Source of the DNA: Candidatus Obscuribacterales bacterium
Lineage (GTDB): Bacteria; Cyanobacteriota; Vampirovibrionia; Obscuribacterales; Obscuribacteraceae
Reading direction: 5' to 3'
NCBI GenBank assembly: GCA_019747875.1
Contig: JAIEQI010000143.1
Location: forward strand, 1 to 48,063
DNA: 48,063 nt
Made by a program: the position numbers and the translations under genes. Every line of letters starts with the position of its first letter. Position 1 is the first letter of the stretch. The notes beneath the pieces were generated by a model. The model was not told the origin of the DNA and made no database searches. It saw only the letters and a list, made by a program, of their open reading frames with translations. Positions 41,411 through 48,063 of the stretch are shown in pieces.

Positions 41411-41940
41411 CTCATTGATTTAAGAGCTTGCATGTATCTTGAATGGGCGCCCTCCGTCCCTCGTTGTTGGTGTGACGTGCTGAGAATTGATTCAGGATTT
41501 TTTGATCTCGGGAGGACTTTGGGAGATTCTATGCGTATATTAACAGCATGTTCCTGATTGAAATCGCAGATAACGACTGGCAAAGTTGGCGAGCTATTGA
41601 ATCCTGCTAATGGTGTGGCGGGGGATGGGTAGGCGGAAAGGAGTGGCTCCTGGCGGGGGGCTGGTTTTTTTAGCGGAGGAGCGGGGAAGAAGTAACCTAT
41701 CAGCCTCGCACTTTAGATTTCCTCGACCTTGTCCTACCTAGTCTCTGCTTGCCCTGGTCGAGGTGAAAGATCTTTCTCATCGACGATACTCTTCAGACCA
41801 AATCTCATGTCTGAAAAGGCTTGGTGCATAATACTTCAGAGATACGAGTCAAAATTAGTGGTTGGTTGTCAGTGTCCAAAAAGTTTCACGTAAACCTGGG
41901 GCATCAAAAGTACTCCAAGCTATCCATTAGCCGAGACTTC
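41411..41940. other. Gene-free interval
   Basis: About 530 bp between the long repeat and the response-regulator stop. It contains a G-rich run (CTGGCGGGGGGCTGG then TTTTTTT near 41657-41680) and no open frame with coding character. I see no clear promoter, since both neighbours end or begin on the minus strand elsewhere. Confidence 0.4.
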
Positions 41941-42612
41941 CTATGGATCGAAGCGATAGCCGATACCATGGACGGTGGCGATCATCGATGCTTCTCCCTC
42001 TGAATCTATTTTGTTCCGTAATCTATTTACATAGGTTCGAATCGCTCCCGGCGATGAATCGGAGTCTGTCGGCCAGACTCTATCTATCAAAGCTTCCGCC
42101 GAGAAAACCTGGTTCGGATGACGCATCAAGAATTCTAAGAGCGCGAACTCTTTAGGAAGGATATCCAATACCTTTTCACCCTTCATTACCTTATGCGTGG
42201 CTGGATCCAGCGAGATGTCGCGCGCCTTCAGGTCTTTACTGATCACCTGTGCAGGGCGCCGCAGCAGCGCTCTTACCCGCGCAGCAAGTTCTTTCATATG
42301 GAAGGGTTTGGTTAGATAATCATCGGCTCCGGCGTCTAACCCTAGTTCTTTATCATCAACTTCGCGCTTGCCTGTAAGCATTATTACCGGCGTTGCACCG
42401 CCAGCGGATCGAAAGGAGCGGCAAATGTCCGGTCCCTCCATGTTGGGGAGCTGCCAGTCCAGAACGACTAAATCGTAGCTATAGAACTTCAATCGGTCGA
42501 GGGCCTCTTTCCCGTCCTCGACCAAATCAACTTCATAGTTTTGTGCGCTCAGGTAGTCCACCACTACGTCGCTGAGTGCTCTTTCGTCTTCAACAACCAG
42601 AATCTTTGGCAT
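41941..42612 (-). CDS. OmpR/PhoB-family response regulator
   Basis: A 223-residue regulator. The receiver has acidic EDE (8-10), phospho-acceptor Asp52 in DLVVLDWQLPNMEGPDICR, Thr in VIMLTGKR, and Lys in DDYLTKPFHMKELAARVR. The winged helix (about 128-221) has DILPKEFALLEFLMRHPNQV, LIDRVWPTDSDSSPGAIRTY then VNRLRNKID and HGIGYRF. It is a paralogue of the regulator at 15090 (same LDWxLP style). It stands alone on its strand. The PAS kinase at 38440 (plus strand, 1.6 kb away) is the nearest kinase. The ribosome site GGCGGGG precedes ATG 42612. Confidence 0.93.
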   Translation of the reverse strand: MPKILVVEDERALSDVVVDYLSAQNYEVDLVEDGKEALDRLKFYSYDLVVLDWQLPNMEGPDICRSFRSAGGATPVIMLTGKREVDDKELGLDAGADDYLTKPFHMKELAARVRALLRRPAQVISKDLKARDISLDPATHKVMKGEKVLDILPKEFALLEFLMRHPNQVFSAEALIDRVWPTDSDSSPGAIRTYVNRLRNKIDSEGEASMIATVHGIGYRFDP

Positions 42613-42731
42613 TGGAACCCCGCCTGAATACCGAGTGCGCTGATCTTACACGAATTGGCTACGAAGATCCAAATGCCTTGATAATTGCCTATAGGCGGAC
42701 TCTTGTATGTCTATGCTCTCAGCTTCTCGGG

Positions 42732-43508
42732 CTATTTTGCTTCTAACTCAGCGCGAGCGGTGTACGCCAAATAAACCTTTTCGAGGAATGTTTCTGCTGA
42801 TTCACCCTTGCTTTCCGGACTCAATTTCAATCGGAAATAATCTTCCAATTGTTTTGCTAGAGTGAACCGGCTTTGGCTGTTCATCTGATGCCGCCGCCGC
42901 AGGAAGTTAACCAGCAAATAGTAATCATCCGGATTGAGCTGTCCGGCATCCACAAATGATGCATTCGGCGCTTCCGTTTGGATTCGCAGGTTGCGCTGAG
43001 AAAGATCGGGTGCTCGTTCTCTTATCACAAGCGTACCGCCGAGAAAGTCGCCCAGCCGCCGTTCGTTTTTGTCGAAGATCATAAAAACAACGCCGACCAT
43101 GAAAACGAACATGTCCACGAAACGCACAAGGTTGCGAATGATTGACGCTGCCCAATTCAGCGGCTGACCGTTTGCCTCGATTACTCTGATCTGCGCAATG
43201 CGCTTGCCAGGCGTCTGTCCTTGCCACAGTTTTTCGAACAGAATGAAGTAACAGGTATAGATCGCGAAGGATAACAAACTAAGCGCAGCAATCAAATATA
43301 GGAAGAGCTGATTTTTAGCATCGCGAGTCGGAATGATTTGCTCAATTACTGCGGCGACAATCGCACCCACGAAAACAAGGAACAGGATGCTCAAGTAAAT
43401 GAGCACGACGTCTATGAAAGCCGCCCATATACGATTGCCGACGCCCGCCAGCTCCAGGTGTAGGTCGACATTTTCCGGGGTAGAGATTAAATAGTCCGGT
43501 TTTTCCAT
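42732..43508 (-). CDS. RDD-family membrane protein
   Basis: A 258-residue inner-membrane protein. The RDD domain (about 20-165) has the signature LAGVGNRIWAAFIDVVLIYL, two further spans (LFLYLIAALSLLSFAIYTCY; IIRNLVRFVDMFVFMVGVVF), and the motifs WQGQTPGKRIAQIRVIEANG and DKNERRLGDFLGGTLVIRE. The C-terminal 90 residues are cytosolic and helical. RDD proteins are linked to ion or osmolyte exchange in some bacteria, but many are uncharacterised. It diverges from the SpoIIM-like gene by 29 bp. This pairing recurs in MoxR/DUF58 membrane-stress clusters, though no moxR is present here. AAAGGG upstream supports the start. Confidence 0.9.
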   Translation of the reverse strand: MEKPDYLISTPENVDLHLELAGVGNRIWAAFIDVVLIYLSILFLVFVGAIVAAVIEQIIPTRDAKNQLFLYLIAALSLLSFAIYTCYFILFEKLWQGQTPGKRIAQIRVIEANGQPLNWAASIIRNLVRFVDMFVFMVGVVFMIFDKNERRLGDFLGGTLVIRERAPDLSQRNLRIQTEAPNASFVDAGQLNPDDYYLLVNFLRRRHQMNSQSRFTLAKQLEDYFRLKLSPESKGESAETFLEKVYLAYTARAELEAK

Positions 43509-43537
43509 TACAACCCTTTGTTGTCAATTGGCACGTC

Positions 43538-44593
43538 ATGAATGTAGAACGTTGGGTCGCAGCCAGGCAGGCTCACTGGCAGAAGCTTGAAGACCTTTTG
43601 AAGCAGATAGAAACGCGCGGATTGCCAAGTCTTAGCCGCGAACAATTGCAATCGCTCGGAAGGCTTTATCGGTCTGCCGCCTCTGATCTCTCTCGGGCTA
43701 GAGCCATGGGGATTGGTCCCGATGTTGTTCGCTATTTGAATAATTTGGTGGTAAAAGGCCATAACCAAGTTTATCAAAATCAACGCAGCCGCTGGAGCGA
43801 TCTCTGGCATTTCCTCTGGATAACATTCCCAAGGGTTTTCAGGGACAACTTCTTCTATGTTTTTGTCTCGTTTGTCCTGTTTGCAGGACCGATGGTAGCC
43901 ACTTGGCTTTTTGTTCTTGACGACGTCAACTTCGCCCACCTCGAACTTCAACAAGGACGCCCCCTCGTTTCAGACGAACTCTGGGCTTACGTCGAGAAGA
44001 AAAAGCTCTGGACCGATTCGGTTGAGCAAGAGAGCCCAGCCGCTTCGAGCTTCATCGCGACCAACAATATCAAGGTCTCGCTCATCGCCTTTGTTATGGG
44101 CGTAACCTTTGGTTTGGGAACGCTCTACGTATTGATTACCAACGGAATGTTGATTGGTGGCACTTTCGCTGTTTGTCAGGTTTATGGCATGGCGGGTCGG
44201 CTTGCTGCTTTCGTGGCACCGCATGGCGTTTTTGAATTGAGCGCAATCTTCATTAGCGGCGGAGCAGGGTTGATGCTGGCTAAAGGAATGTTGTTTCCAG
44301 GACCACTTAAACGCACGGATTCTATGCGCTTGATGGCGAAGGAAGCCGCGATCCTTTTTCTTGGATGCGTACCACTCTTGTTGATCGCAGGAGCTATTGA
44401 AGGACATATCTCACCACGTACAGATCTCCCGCAAGAATTTAAATACACGGTTTCAATTGCCACGGCGTTGTTGCTTTTGTTGTATCTATTCCTGCCTCGC
44501 TCTGTTCGAGCTGCGGATAAGCCTGAGAGCCTCTCAGAAGGTAAGCCTGCAGAAGCCAATATCGCAATCACTCAATCGTCAGAGAAGCAATAG
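43538..44593 (+). CDS. SpoIIM-family (stage II sporulation protein M-like) membrane protein
   Basis: A 351-residue integral membrane protein of the DUF95/SpoIIM family. The N-terminal 100 residues are cytosolic and helical (RQAHWQKLEDLLKQIETRGL, LGRLYRSAASDLSRARAMGI). Spans follow at about 108-130 (FFYVFVSFVLFAGPMVATWL), 170-195 (NIKVSLIAFVMGVTFGLGTL), 215-245 (APHGVFELSAIFISGGAGLM), 270-290 (AAILFLGCVPLLLIAGAIEG) and 305-325. The HGVFELSA motif and GLMLAKG are the family core. Non-sporulating bacteria carry such proteins of unknown role, often beside RDD proteins as here. A terminator-like hairpin begins five bases after the stop but has its T tract on the opposite strand. Confidence 0.9.
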   Translation: MNVERWVAARQAHWQKLEDLLKQIETRGLPSLSREQLQSLGRLYRSAASDLSRARAMGIGPDVVRYLNNLVVKGHNQVYQNQRSRWSDLWHFLWITFPRVFRDNFFYVFVSFVLFAGPMVATWLFVLDDVNFAHLELQQGRPLVSDELWAYVEKKKLWTDSVEQESPAASSFIATNNIKVSLIAFVMGVTFGLGTLYVLITNGMLIGGTFAVCQVYGMAGRLAAFVAPHGVFELSAIFISGGAGLMLAKGMLFPGPLKRTDSMRLMAKEAAILFLGCVPLLLIAGAIEGHISPRTDLPQEFKYTVSIATALLLLLYLFLPRSVRAADKPESLSEGKPAEANIAITQSSEKQ

Positions 44594-44594
44594 C

Positions 44595-44656
44595 AAAAAG
44601 CCCTAAGGCGGAGGTCGATCGCTTTTCGCTTTCGATCAGCCTCCACCATTGGGCTT
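44595..44656 (-). terminator. Long hairpin with U tract, read on the minus strand
   Basis: Arms at 44598-44621 and about 44632-44656 (AAGCCC..GGAGG..GATCG pairing with CGATC..CCTCC..GGGCTT, three short mismatched spots) give a stem of about 20 bp. On the minus strand it ends GGGCTTTTTGC, a classic rho-independent signal. On the plus strand no T run follows. It therefore mainly terminates transcription coming from the gene-free region to its right. Confidence 0.7.
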
Positions 44657-45538
44657 ATCATCCCTGTCATGAAAATCTTTGTGTTTTCCGGGCGACGCGC
44701 ACGTGCCCACACTTTTTTCAGTCCGAGGTAGAGACTAATTCTCGTTTAGCCGAGGAGGCAACTCCATAGCTCTTATCTAAATTAGTCTCTACCTGGACGT
44801 CATCCCTCTAGTGAAACTTGTTCTTGTCTCCTGATTCGTACGGAAAGGTCGGACATTAGTGCCGGCATTCTTACGGATTCGTCTTGATGCCACATATGGT
44901 GCAGTCCTTCCATCTGGCAGCGAAGGTGAGTTCTTTGTTGAATCAGCTTGGCGCTGGAACTAACATATTCATTTCGACGTTCCTGATGAACTTTGTAATT
45001 TGTATTTTGTTTAGTTGCCATCTTTGCTGCCGTCCTGTTTGTTCGGTCCTACTTGGTAGAGGTTCATCTCGATTTGTTTTTTGAGTAACCTCTACCTTTT
45101 GGACTCACCCTCTTGTTTAACTTGCCTGGCGATTATCGCTAGTAATTTTGTTTCCCTTAGAATCCAGGCGGGCAGAGGGAATTTCACTTCACCTCCCCTA
45201 TTAGACTCGCCCCTCTGCCTGGGATTCTGTTTGGCGCTCCTCTTGTCTGTCTCAGAAAAATTTACGTCAGAGTCAGCTTATTGTTGTCCTCTTTAGTGTT
45301 TGTTGGCGTACTTCGTTCTCTTTGACAAAGCTGCCTCTGACGAATTCCTTGAAGATTGCTCCTCGTAAATGGGATTGAACTTTTTCTTTGAACCTTGGTC
45401 GTGACACTCATTCGGTTTGTTTTTGTTTTCCATATCACTCCCAACGTTTCTATATTACTCAGCGCACGTTGGGAGCTTGTGAGGAGCCCGTGGGGGATTT
45501 GTGAGGATGGACAGGTTTAACCTTCGCATAGCATTGTA
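44595..45538 (-). ncRNA. Candidate large structured non-coding RNA (multi-hairpin)
   Basis: This gene-free kilobase is purine-rich on the minus strand and full of long inverted repeats. In minus order: 45475-45438 (10 bp perfect); 45342-45265 (14 of 15 bp, A-rich 48-base loop); 45228-45159 (about 18 bp with a small bulge); 45104-45046 (GGTAGAGGTT/AACCTCTACC, 10 bp, plus outer GTCC/GGAC); 44798-44721 (19 bp with one bulge); then the terminator at 44656-44595. Loops are A-rich (AAAACAAAAAC, CAAAAAACAAA, GAAAGCGAAAAG). The hairpins at 44721 and 45046 are sequence-related, with common lead CAAGTT..AC.AGAGGG. A possible promoter (-10 TACAAT at 45538-45533; weak -35 TTAGTT at 45562-45557) would start the RNA near 45526. 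A 73-codon minus frame (45021-44800) lies inside without a good ribosome site. Confidence 0.5.
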
Positions 45539-45562
45539 TGGCACAGCTATAGCCACAACTAA
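45533..45562 (-). promoter_or_regulatory. Possible minus-strand promoter of the multi-hairpin region
   Basis: On the minus strand TTAGTT (45562-45557), an 18-base spacer and TACAAT (45538-45533). The -10 matches consensus at 5 of 6, the -35 at only 3 of 6. Placed right for a transcript ending at the terminator 44656-44595. Low certainty. Confidence 0.3.
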
Positions 45563-45626
45563 GATAGTCGAGCTGATGGTTTTTGAGCTTGTCGTGGCAT
45601 GTTATTAGGAACAAGGACCAAGGATA

Positions 45627-47735
45627 ATGAATGACCCTGAATTGACAGTTGGCATTGCCAATCCACCGCAAATAGATGGCATTGAAATACTAGAGTTGCT
45701 CGGCAAAGGGGGCATGTCGATCGTTTATAAGGGCAGGCAAGCACAAGTTGACCGTATAGTAGCGGTGAAGGTCTTGTCCAACTTATCTATTCGCGGGGAA
45801 GAGAGCATCCGCCGCTTTCAATCAGAGGCAAAACTTACAAGCAATCTGCAACACCCGAACATCATCCAGACGATTGCATTTGGTATCTCAAAAGACGGCC
45901 AGGCATATCTGATTATGGAGTATCTCGAAGGTCTAACACTTGCTGATGAGCTTAGGAAGAATGGGCGCCTTTGCCTGGAGAAGTTCAAGAACATATTTTT
46001 GCCGATACTCTCGGCACTCGCGGAAGCTCATCGGGCTGGAATAGTACATCGCGATATTAAGCCGGGCAACATAATGTTATGTCGAGATTATTCCGGTAAC
46101 GAACAAGTTAAGTTGCTTGACTTCGGCATTGCTAAGGCTTATGGAACGAGTGCAGAGCAGGGCGGCTTGACACAAACTGGTGCGATTCTTGGCTCGCCAA
46201 CGTATATGAGCCCTGAACAGTGTACGGGAAAGCGGCTTGATGAGCGTTCAGACCTCTATTCGCTAGCATGTGTCATGTATGAAACGCTTTGTGGTGAACC
46301 ACCTTTTGCTGGAGATACAGCTCTTGAAGTAATGCGGAAACATGCTGCGCAAGAGCCCCCTACTGTTTCTGACATGAGTAGGAAAATTGATATTCGAAAG
46401 GAATTGGCAAAAGTTACCCTTTCGGGATTGGCGAAGGATCCGGCAGCCAGACCGCAAAGCGCATCGGCTTTTGCGAGAACATTGAATGAAGTGTTGGAGA
46501 AAATTACTCTCGATAAAGTGCCCAGGATCAAAGATGCGGTCTCATCCAGACGTAACCTTAACATGGCGGTTCTGGCATTCGGAGCAATTCTGGTATTCTC
46601 GCTAGTAGGGTTTTTGGTACTCAGAACAAATGATCAACGCCAATTATATTCCGAGGAATTTGATCAAGCAGAATTATTGGTGGATCAGGGTAAATTCGCC
46701 AATGCAGTCAAAGACCTATCTGACTTATACAATTCGCTGAAGTCGTTGCCCGATTCGCAAAAAAAGAGCAGTGCTCTTGTACGCACTTGGGGACTGCTTC
46801 AACGGATTGCAGTCGATTCTCCGAAAAACCTTTGGGGGGAGATATTCGCGCTGGACCAGAAGATTCTAGACGTACTCCTTAACTCGAAACATCGTAGTGA
46901 TGTTGACTTTAACCGATTGTGTGAATCAGCTGTAAATACCTTCAAAGCAAGCTTGCTAGAGCAACCCAAAGACGATATCGTTGCATACTTTCACTTGATT
47001 GAGACCTTTCTCAATCGAGCACAAATAAAGAAGCTTGCGCCACAACAAGACGTTGATTTAGTTTTGCTCTACGACAATGCTATTGATCGGCTTGGATTGT
47101 ATGAAGAGTCAGTTCGATTCGGTAGGGTGCTCGAATCGCATTCCCATTCTACATTTTCCAAGTATGTATTAGCACGAGAGGAAGCCCATATGTATCCGGA
47201 AGAGTCTGAGCGCCTCTACAAGGAAGTTATGATGGATCAAAGTTTCGAGAAGGACAGAAGAGTTCTTAGCCATCTTTTCTTGGGTGCCCTCTACGTAAAG
47301 CAGAATCGCTTGAAGGAGGCGCTGGAAGTCACTTCGAGAGGGATGGAGCTGGATGGGAACAAGAATGATTTTTTTGAACTTGAGACGCAGAAATTGCTTA
47401 TCTTGCATAGACTTCGAGATGCTAGCGCTGCAGATGCAGTAGCGAAGCACTTAAAGTTAGAGCTAAAGCAGAAGCAACTTAACAACTCCAGATTGTTGGA
47501 GCTTTGGTATAAGCTTCACATTTGCTTGATCAATTGTGGTAGGTATGCGGATGCTGCGGAGATCGTTCAATTCTTGCGAGAGCATCTGAGAGAAACTGGC
47601 AGTGTGCTCCCAGAGAGGACAGTCTACGAACTAACGGATAACTTACAACGTGGTTATGGAACCACGGAGCCAGAGCTGGCTAAGCAGCTTAGGCTGCTTT
47701 TGCAACAATCCAAGCGCAACGAAGCTAACCGCTGA
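45627..47735 (+). CDS. Ser/Thr protein kinase with transmembrane helix and helical C-terminal domain
   Basis: A 702-residue Hanks-type kinase. The catalytic domain (about 17-290) is complete: G-loop LLGKGGMSIVYKG, ATP Lys48 in VAVKVL, HRDIKPGN (141-148, Asp143), DFG (165-167), GSPTYMSPEQ and DLYSLACVMYETLCGEPPF. One membrane span is at about 312-333. The outer 370 residues form TPR-like helices (AELLVDQGKFANAVKDLSDL, SHLFLGALYVKQNRLKEALE, INCGRYADAAEIVQFLREHL), not PASTA repeats. It probably senses an envelope or periplasmic signal and phosphorylates cytosolic proteins. It is the gene following the structured-RNA region. AAGGATA before ATG 45627 is the ribosome site. Confidence 0.93.
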   Translation: MNDPELTVGIANPPQIDGIEILELLGKGGMSIVYKGRQAQVDRIVAVKVLSNLSIRGEESIRRFQSEAKLTSNLQHPNIIQTIAFGISKDGQAYLIMEYLEGLTLADELRKNGRLCLEKFKNIFLPILSALAEAHRAGIVHRDIKPGNIMLCRDYSGNEQVKLLDFGIAKAYGTSAEQGGLTQTGAILGSPTYMSPEQCTGKRLDERSDLYSLACVMYETLCGEPPFAGDTALEVMRKHAAQEPPTVSDMSRKIDIRKELAKVTLSGLAKDPAARPQSASAFARTLNEVLEKITLDKVPRIKDAVSSRRNLNMAVLAFGAILVFSLVGFLVLRTNDQRQLYSEEFDQAELLVDQGKFANAVKDLSDLYNSLKSLPDSQKKSSALVRTWGLLQRIAVDSPKNLWGEIFALDQKILDVLLNSKHRSDVDFNRLCESAVNTFKASLLEQPKDDIVAYFHLIETFLNRAQIKKLAPQQDVDLVLLYDNAIDRLGLYEESVRFGRVLESHSHSTFSKYVLAREEAHMYPEESERLYKEVMMDQSFEKDRRVLSHLFLGALYVKQNRLKEALEVTSRGMELDGNKNDFFELETQKLLILHRLRDASAADAVAKHLKLELKQKQLNNSRLLELWYKLHICLINCGRYADAAEIVQFLREHLRETGSVLPERTVYELTDNLQRGYGTTEPELAKQLRLLLQQSKRNEANR

Positions 47736-47806
47736 TGGAATCTTACATACACGCAATTTCTCGGAGAACGACTTAAACGAATCAATAGTTGAATCCGCAC
47801 ACAAAT

Positions 47807-48063
47807 TTAGGCGTCGTTATCCTGACTGTCTTGATCCTTTAGATATGTGACCAAAATGTTTTCTTGAACACCGATCAAGTTCGTGTGAAACGAGCTAAGT
47901 GATTGGAGATAGTTTGCAACTACGGCGTCGGTGTCGGATGTTTTGGGTTCCAGTTCATTCGCAGTATTGTATGGAGCGCGATTCGATCTTGAGATAGGCT
48001 CGTCCGCGTATGGAGCGCGATTCGCTCTTGAGATAGGCTCGTCCGCGTATGGAGCGCGATTCG
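47807..48063 (-). CDS. C-terminal part of a repeat-bearing protein (truncated by window edge)
   Basis: The minus strand is open from the right edge to a TAA at 47807-47809, giving 84 residues with no start inside the window. It begins with two and a third copies of the 13-residue unit NRAPYADEPISRA, coded by a nearly perfect 39-bp tandem repeat (47969-48063). The end is TSDTDAVVANYLQSLSSFHT then NLIGVQENILVTYLKDQDSQ, an amphipathic helix pair. That helix loosely recalls the FLxxQxxVMLAYL segment between polyketide synthase modules, but this is only a resemblance. Convergent with the kinase gene. The reading frame is supported because the other two frames stop within or soon after the repeat. 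Confidence 0.65.
   Translation of the reverse strand, partial: NRAPYADEPISRANRAPYADEPISRSNRAPYNTANELEPKTSDTDAVVANYLQSLSSFHTNLIGVQENILVTYLKDQDSQDNDA
47969..48063. repeat. 39-bp tandem repeat, coding
   Basis: Unit 1 at 47969-48007, unit 2 at 48008-48046 and the start of unit 3 at 48047-48063, beginning GTATGGAGCGCGATTCG. Units 1 and 2 differ at one base (ATCTTG or CTCTTG). The 39-bp period keeps a 13-codon frame on the minus strand. The array runs off the window. Confidence 0.9.

Noticed and set aside
41176..41583. 135-codon minus frame over repeat copy 2
   Set aside because: The corresponding frame in copy 1 is conserved for only about 43 codons and differs outside the repeat. It has no ribosome site.
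41805..41836. Third copy of the long intergenic repeat (GGCTTGGTGCATAAT resembles GCCTTGGTGCACAAT of copy 1)
   Set aside because: Similarity is limited to about 16 bp in the least conserved part of the repeat, and the invariant end blocks are absent.
42025..42050. T-loop-like GGTTCGAATCG
   Set aside because: Within the response-regulator coding sequence (winged-helix part); no cloverleaf around it.
44800..45021. 73-codon minus-strand frame in the hairpin region
   Set aside because: No good ribosome site and no recognisable protein character. Kept only as a possible short ORF inside the candidate RNA.
44721..45475. Integron attC array
   Set aside because: The inverted repeats lack the RYYYAAC/GTTRRRY boxes, no integrase gene is near, and there are no cassettes between them.
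44721..45475. CRISPR array or retron msr/msd
   Set aside because: Spacing and repeat sequence are irregular, and no cas or reverse transcriptase gene is present.

Overview
The window has moderate GC and reads as a chromosome segment of a free-living, aerobic, Gram-negative-type bacterium. No insertion sequence, phage module, CRISPR array, rRNA or tRNA was seen. Several traits together suggest the Melainabacteria/Vampirovibrionia side of the cyanobacterial lineage, near Obscuribacterales: a Ser/Thr kinase with a large C-terminal tail, kinesin-light-chain-like TPR proteins, several lineage-restricted low-complexity proteins, bd oxidase, and OmpR regulators with a shared LDWxLPxxxGxDxCR style. 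This placement is an inference from gene style, not from a marker tree.

Layout. 0.2-6.8 kb: a TPR protein, a small secreted protein with its own terminator, then a minus-strand run of a secreted CpR-like protein, a glycosidase-like lipoprotein and LarC, and an APH-family phosphotransferase flanked and invaded by short palindromic repeats. 6.8-13.4 kb: dusB with a tail overlapping a convergent small membrane gene, two charged low-complexity proteins, a gmk-rpoZ pair and rqcH (ribosome rescue). 13.4-15.8 kb: a histidine kinase with degenerate ATP boxes and its OmpR-type regulator. 16-20.7 kb: four poorly characterised genes (possible primase-like, class II synthetase-like, Pro/Gly-rich and kinase-like folds). 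21-25.8 kb: glutathione peroxidase, a CNNM/CorC-type membrane protein, a secreted GH39 enzyme and a small acidic protein. 26-32.2 kb: a DNA-damage neighbourhood of a UdgX-like uracil-DNA glycosylase divergent from a DnaE2-type polymerase, a thioredoxin-fold exported protein, and lexA with a palindromic candidate operator. 32.3-37 kb: cydA-cydB-TPR operon. 37-42.6 kb: citrate synthase, a PAS histidine kinase, a low-complexity protein and a second OmpR regulator. 42.7-44.6 kb: a divergent RDD/SpoIIM pair. 45.6-47.7 kb: a Ser/Thr kinase. The right edge cuts a minus-strand gene whose C-terminal part carries a 13-residue tandem repeat.

The most unusual element is the 1.03-kb gene-free stretch at 44594-45626. 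Its minus strand is purine-rich and holds a series of long inverted repeats with A-rich loops. Two of these are sequence-related, and the series ends in a strong hairpin followed by a U tract. I read it as a candidate large structured non-coding RNA of about 0.9 kb. Other non-coding signals are a 138-bp indel-free intergenic repeat in two copies 20 kb apart, a family of 7-3-7 palindromic repeats with compensatory stem changes, and a hairpin that buries the Shine-Dalgarno of the gene at 9448.

Genes likely to work together: cydAB with the downstream TPR membrane protein (terminal oxidase), gmk-rpoZ (nucleotide supply and polymerase), lexA with udgX/dnaE2 (damage response), and the kinase/regulator pair at 13.4-15.8 kb. 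Everything is read from sequence alone; no database search was run.
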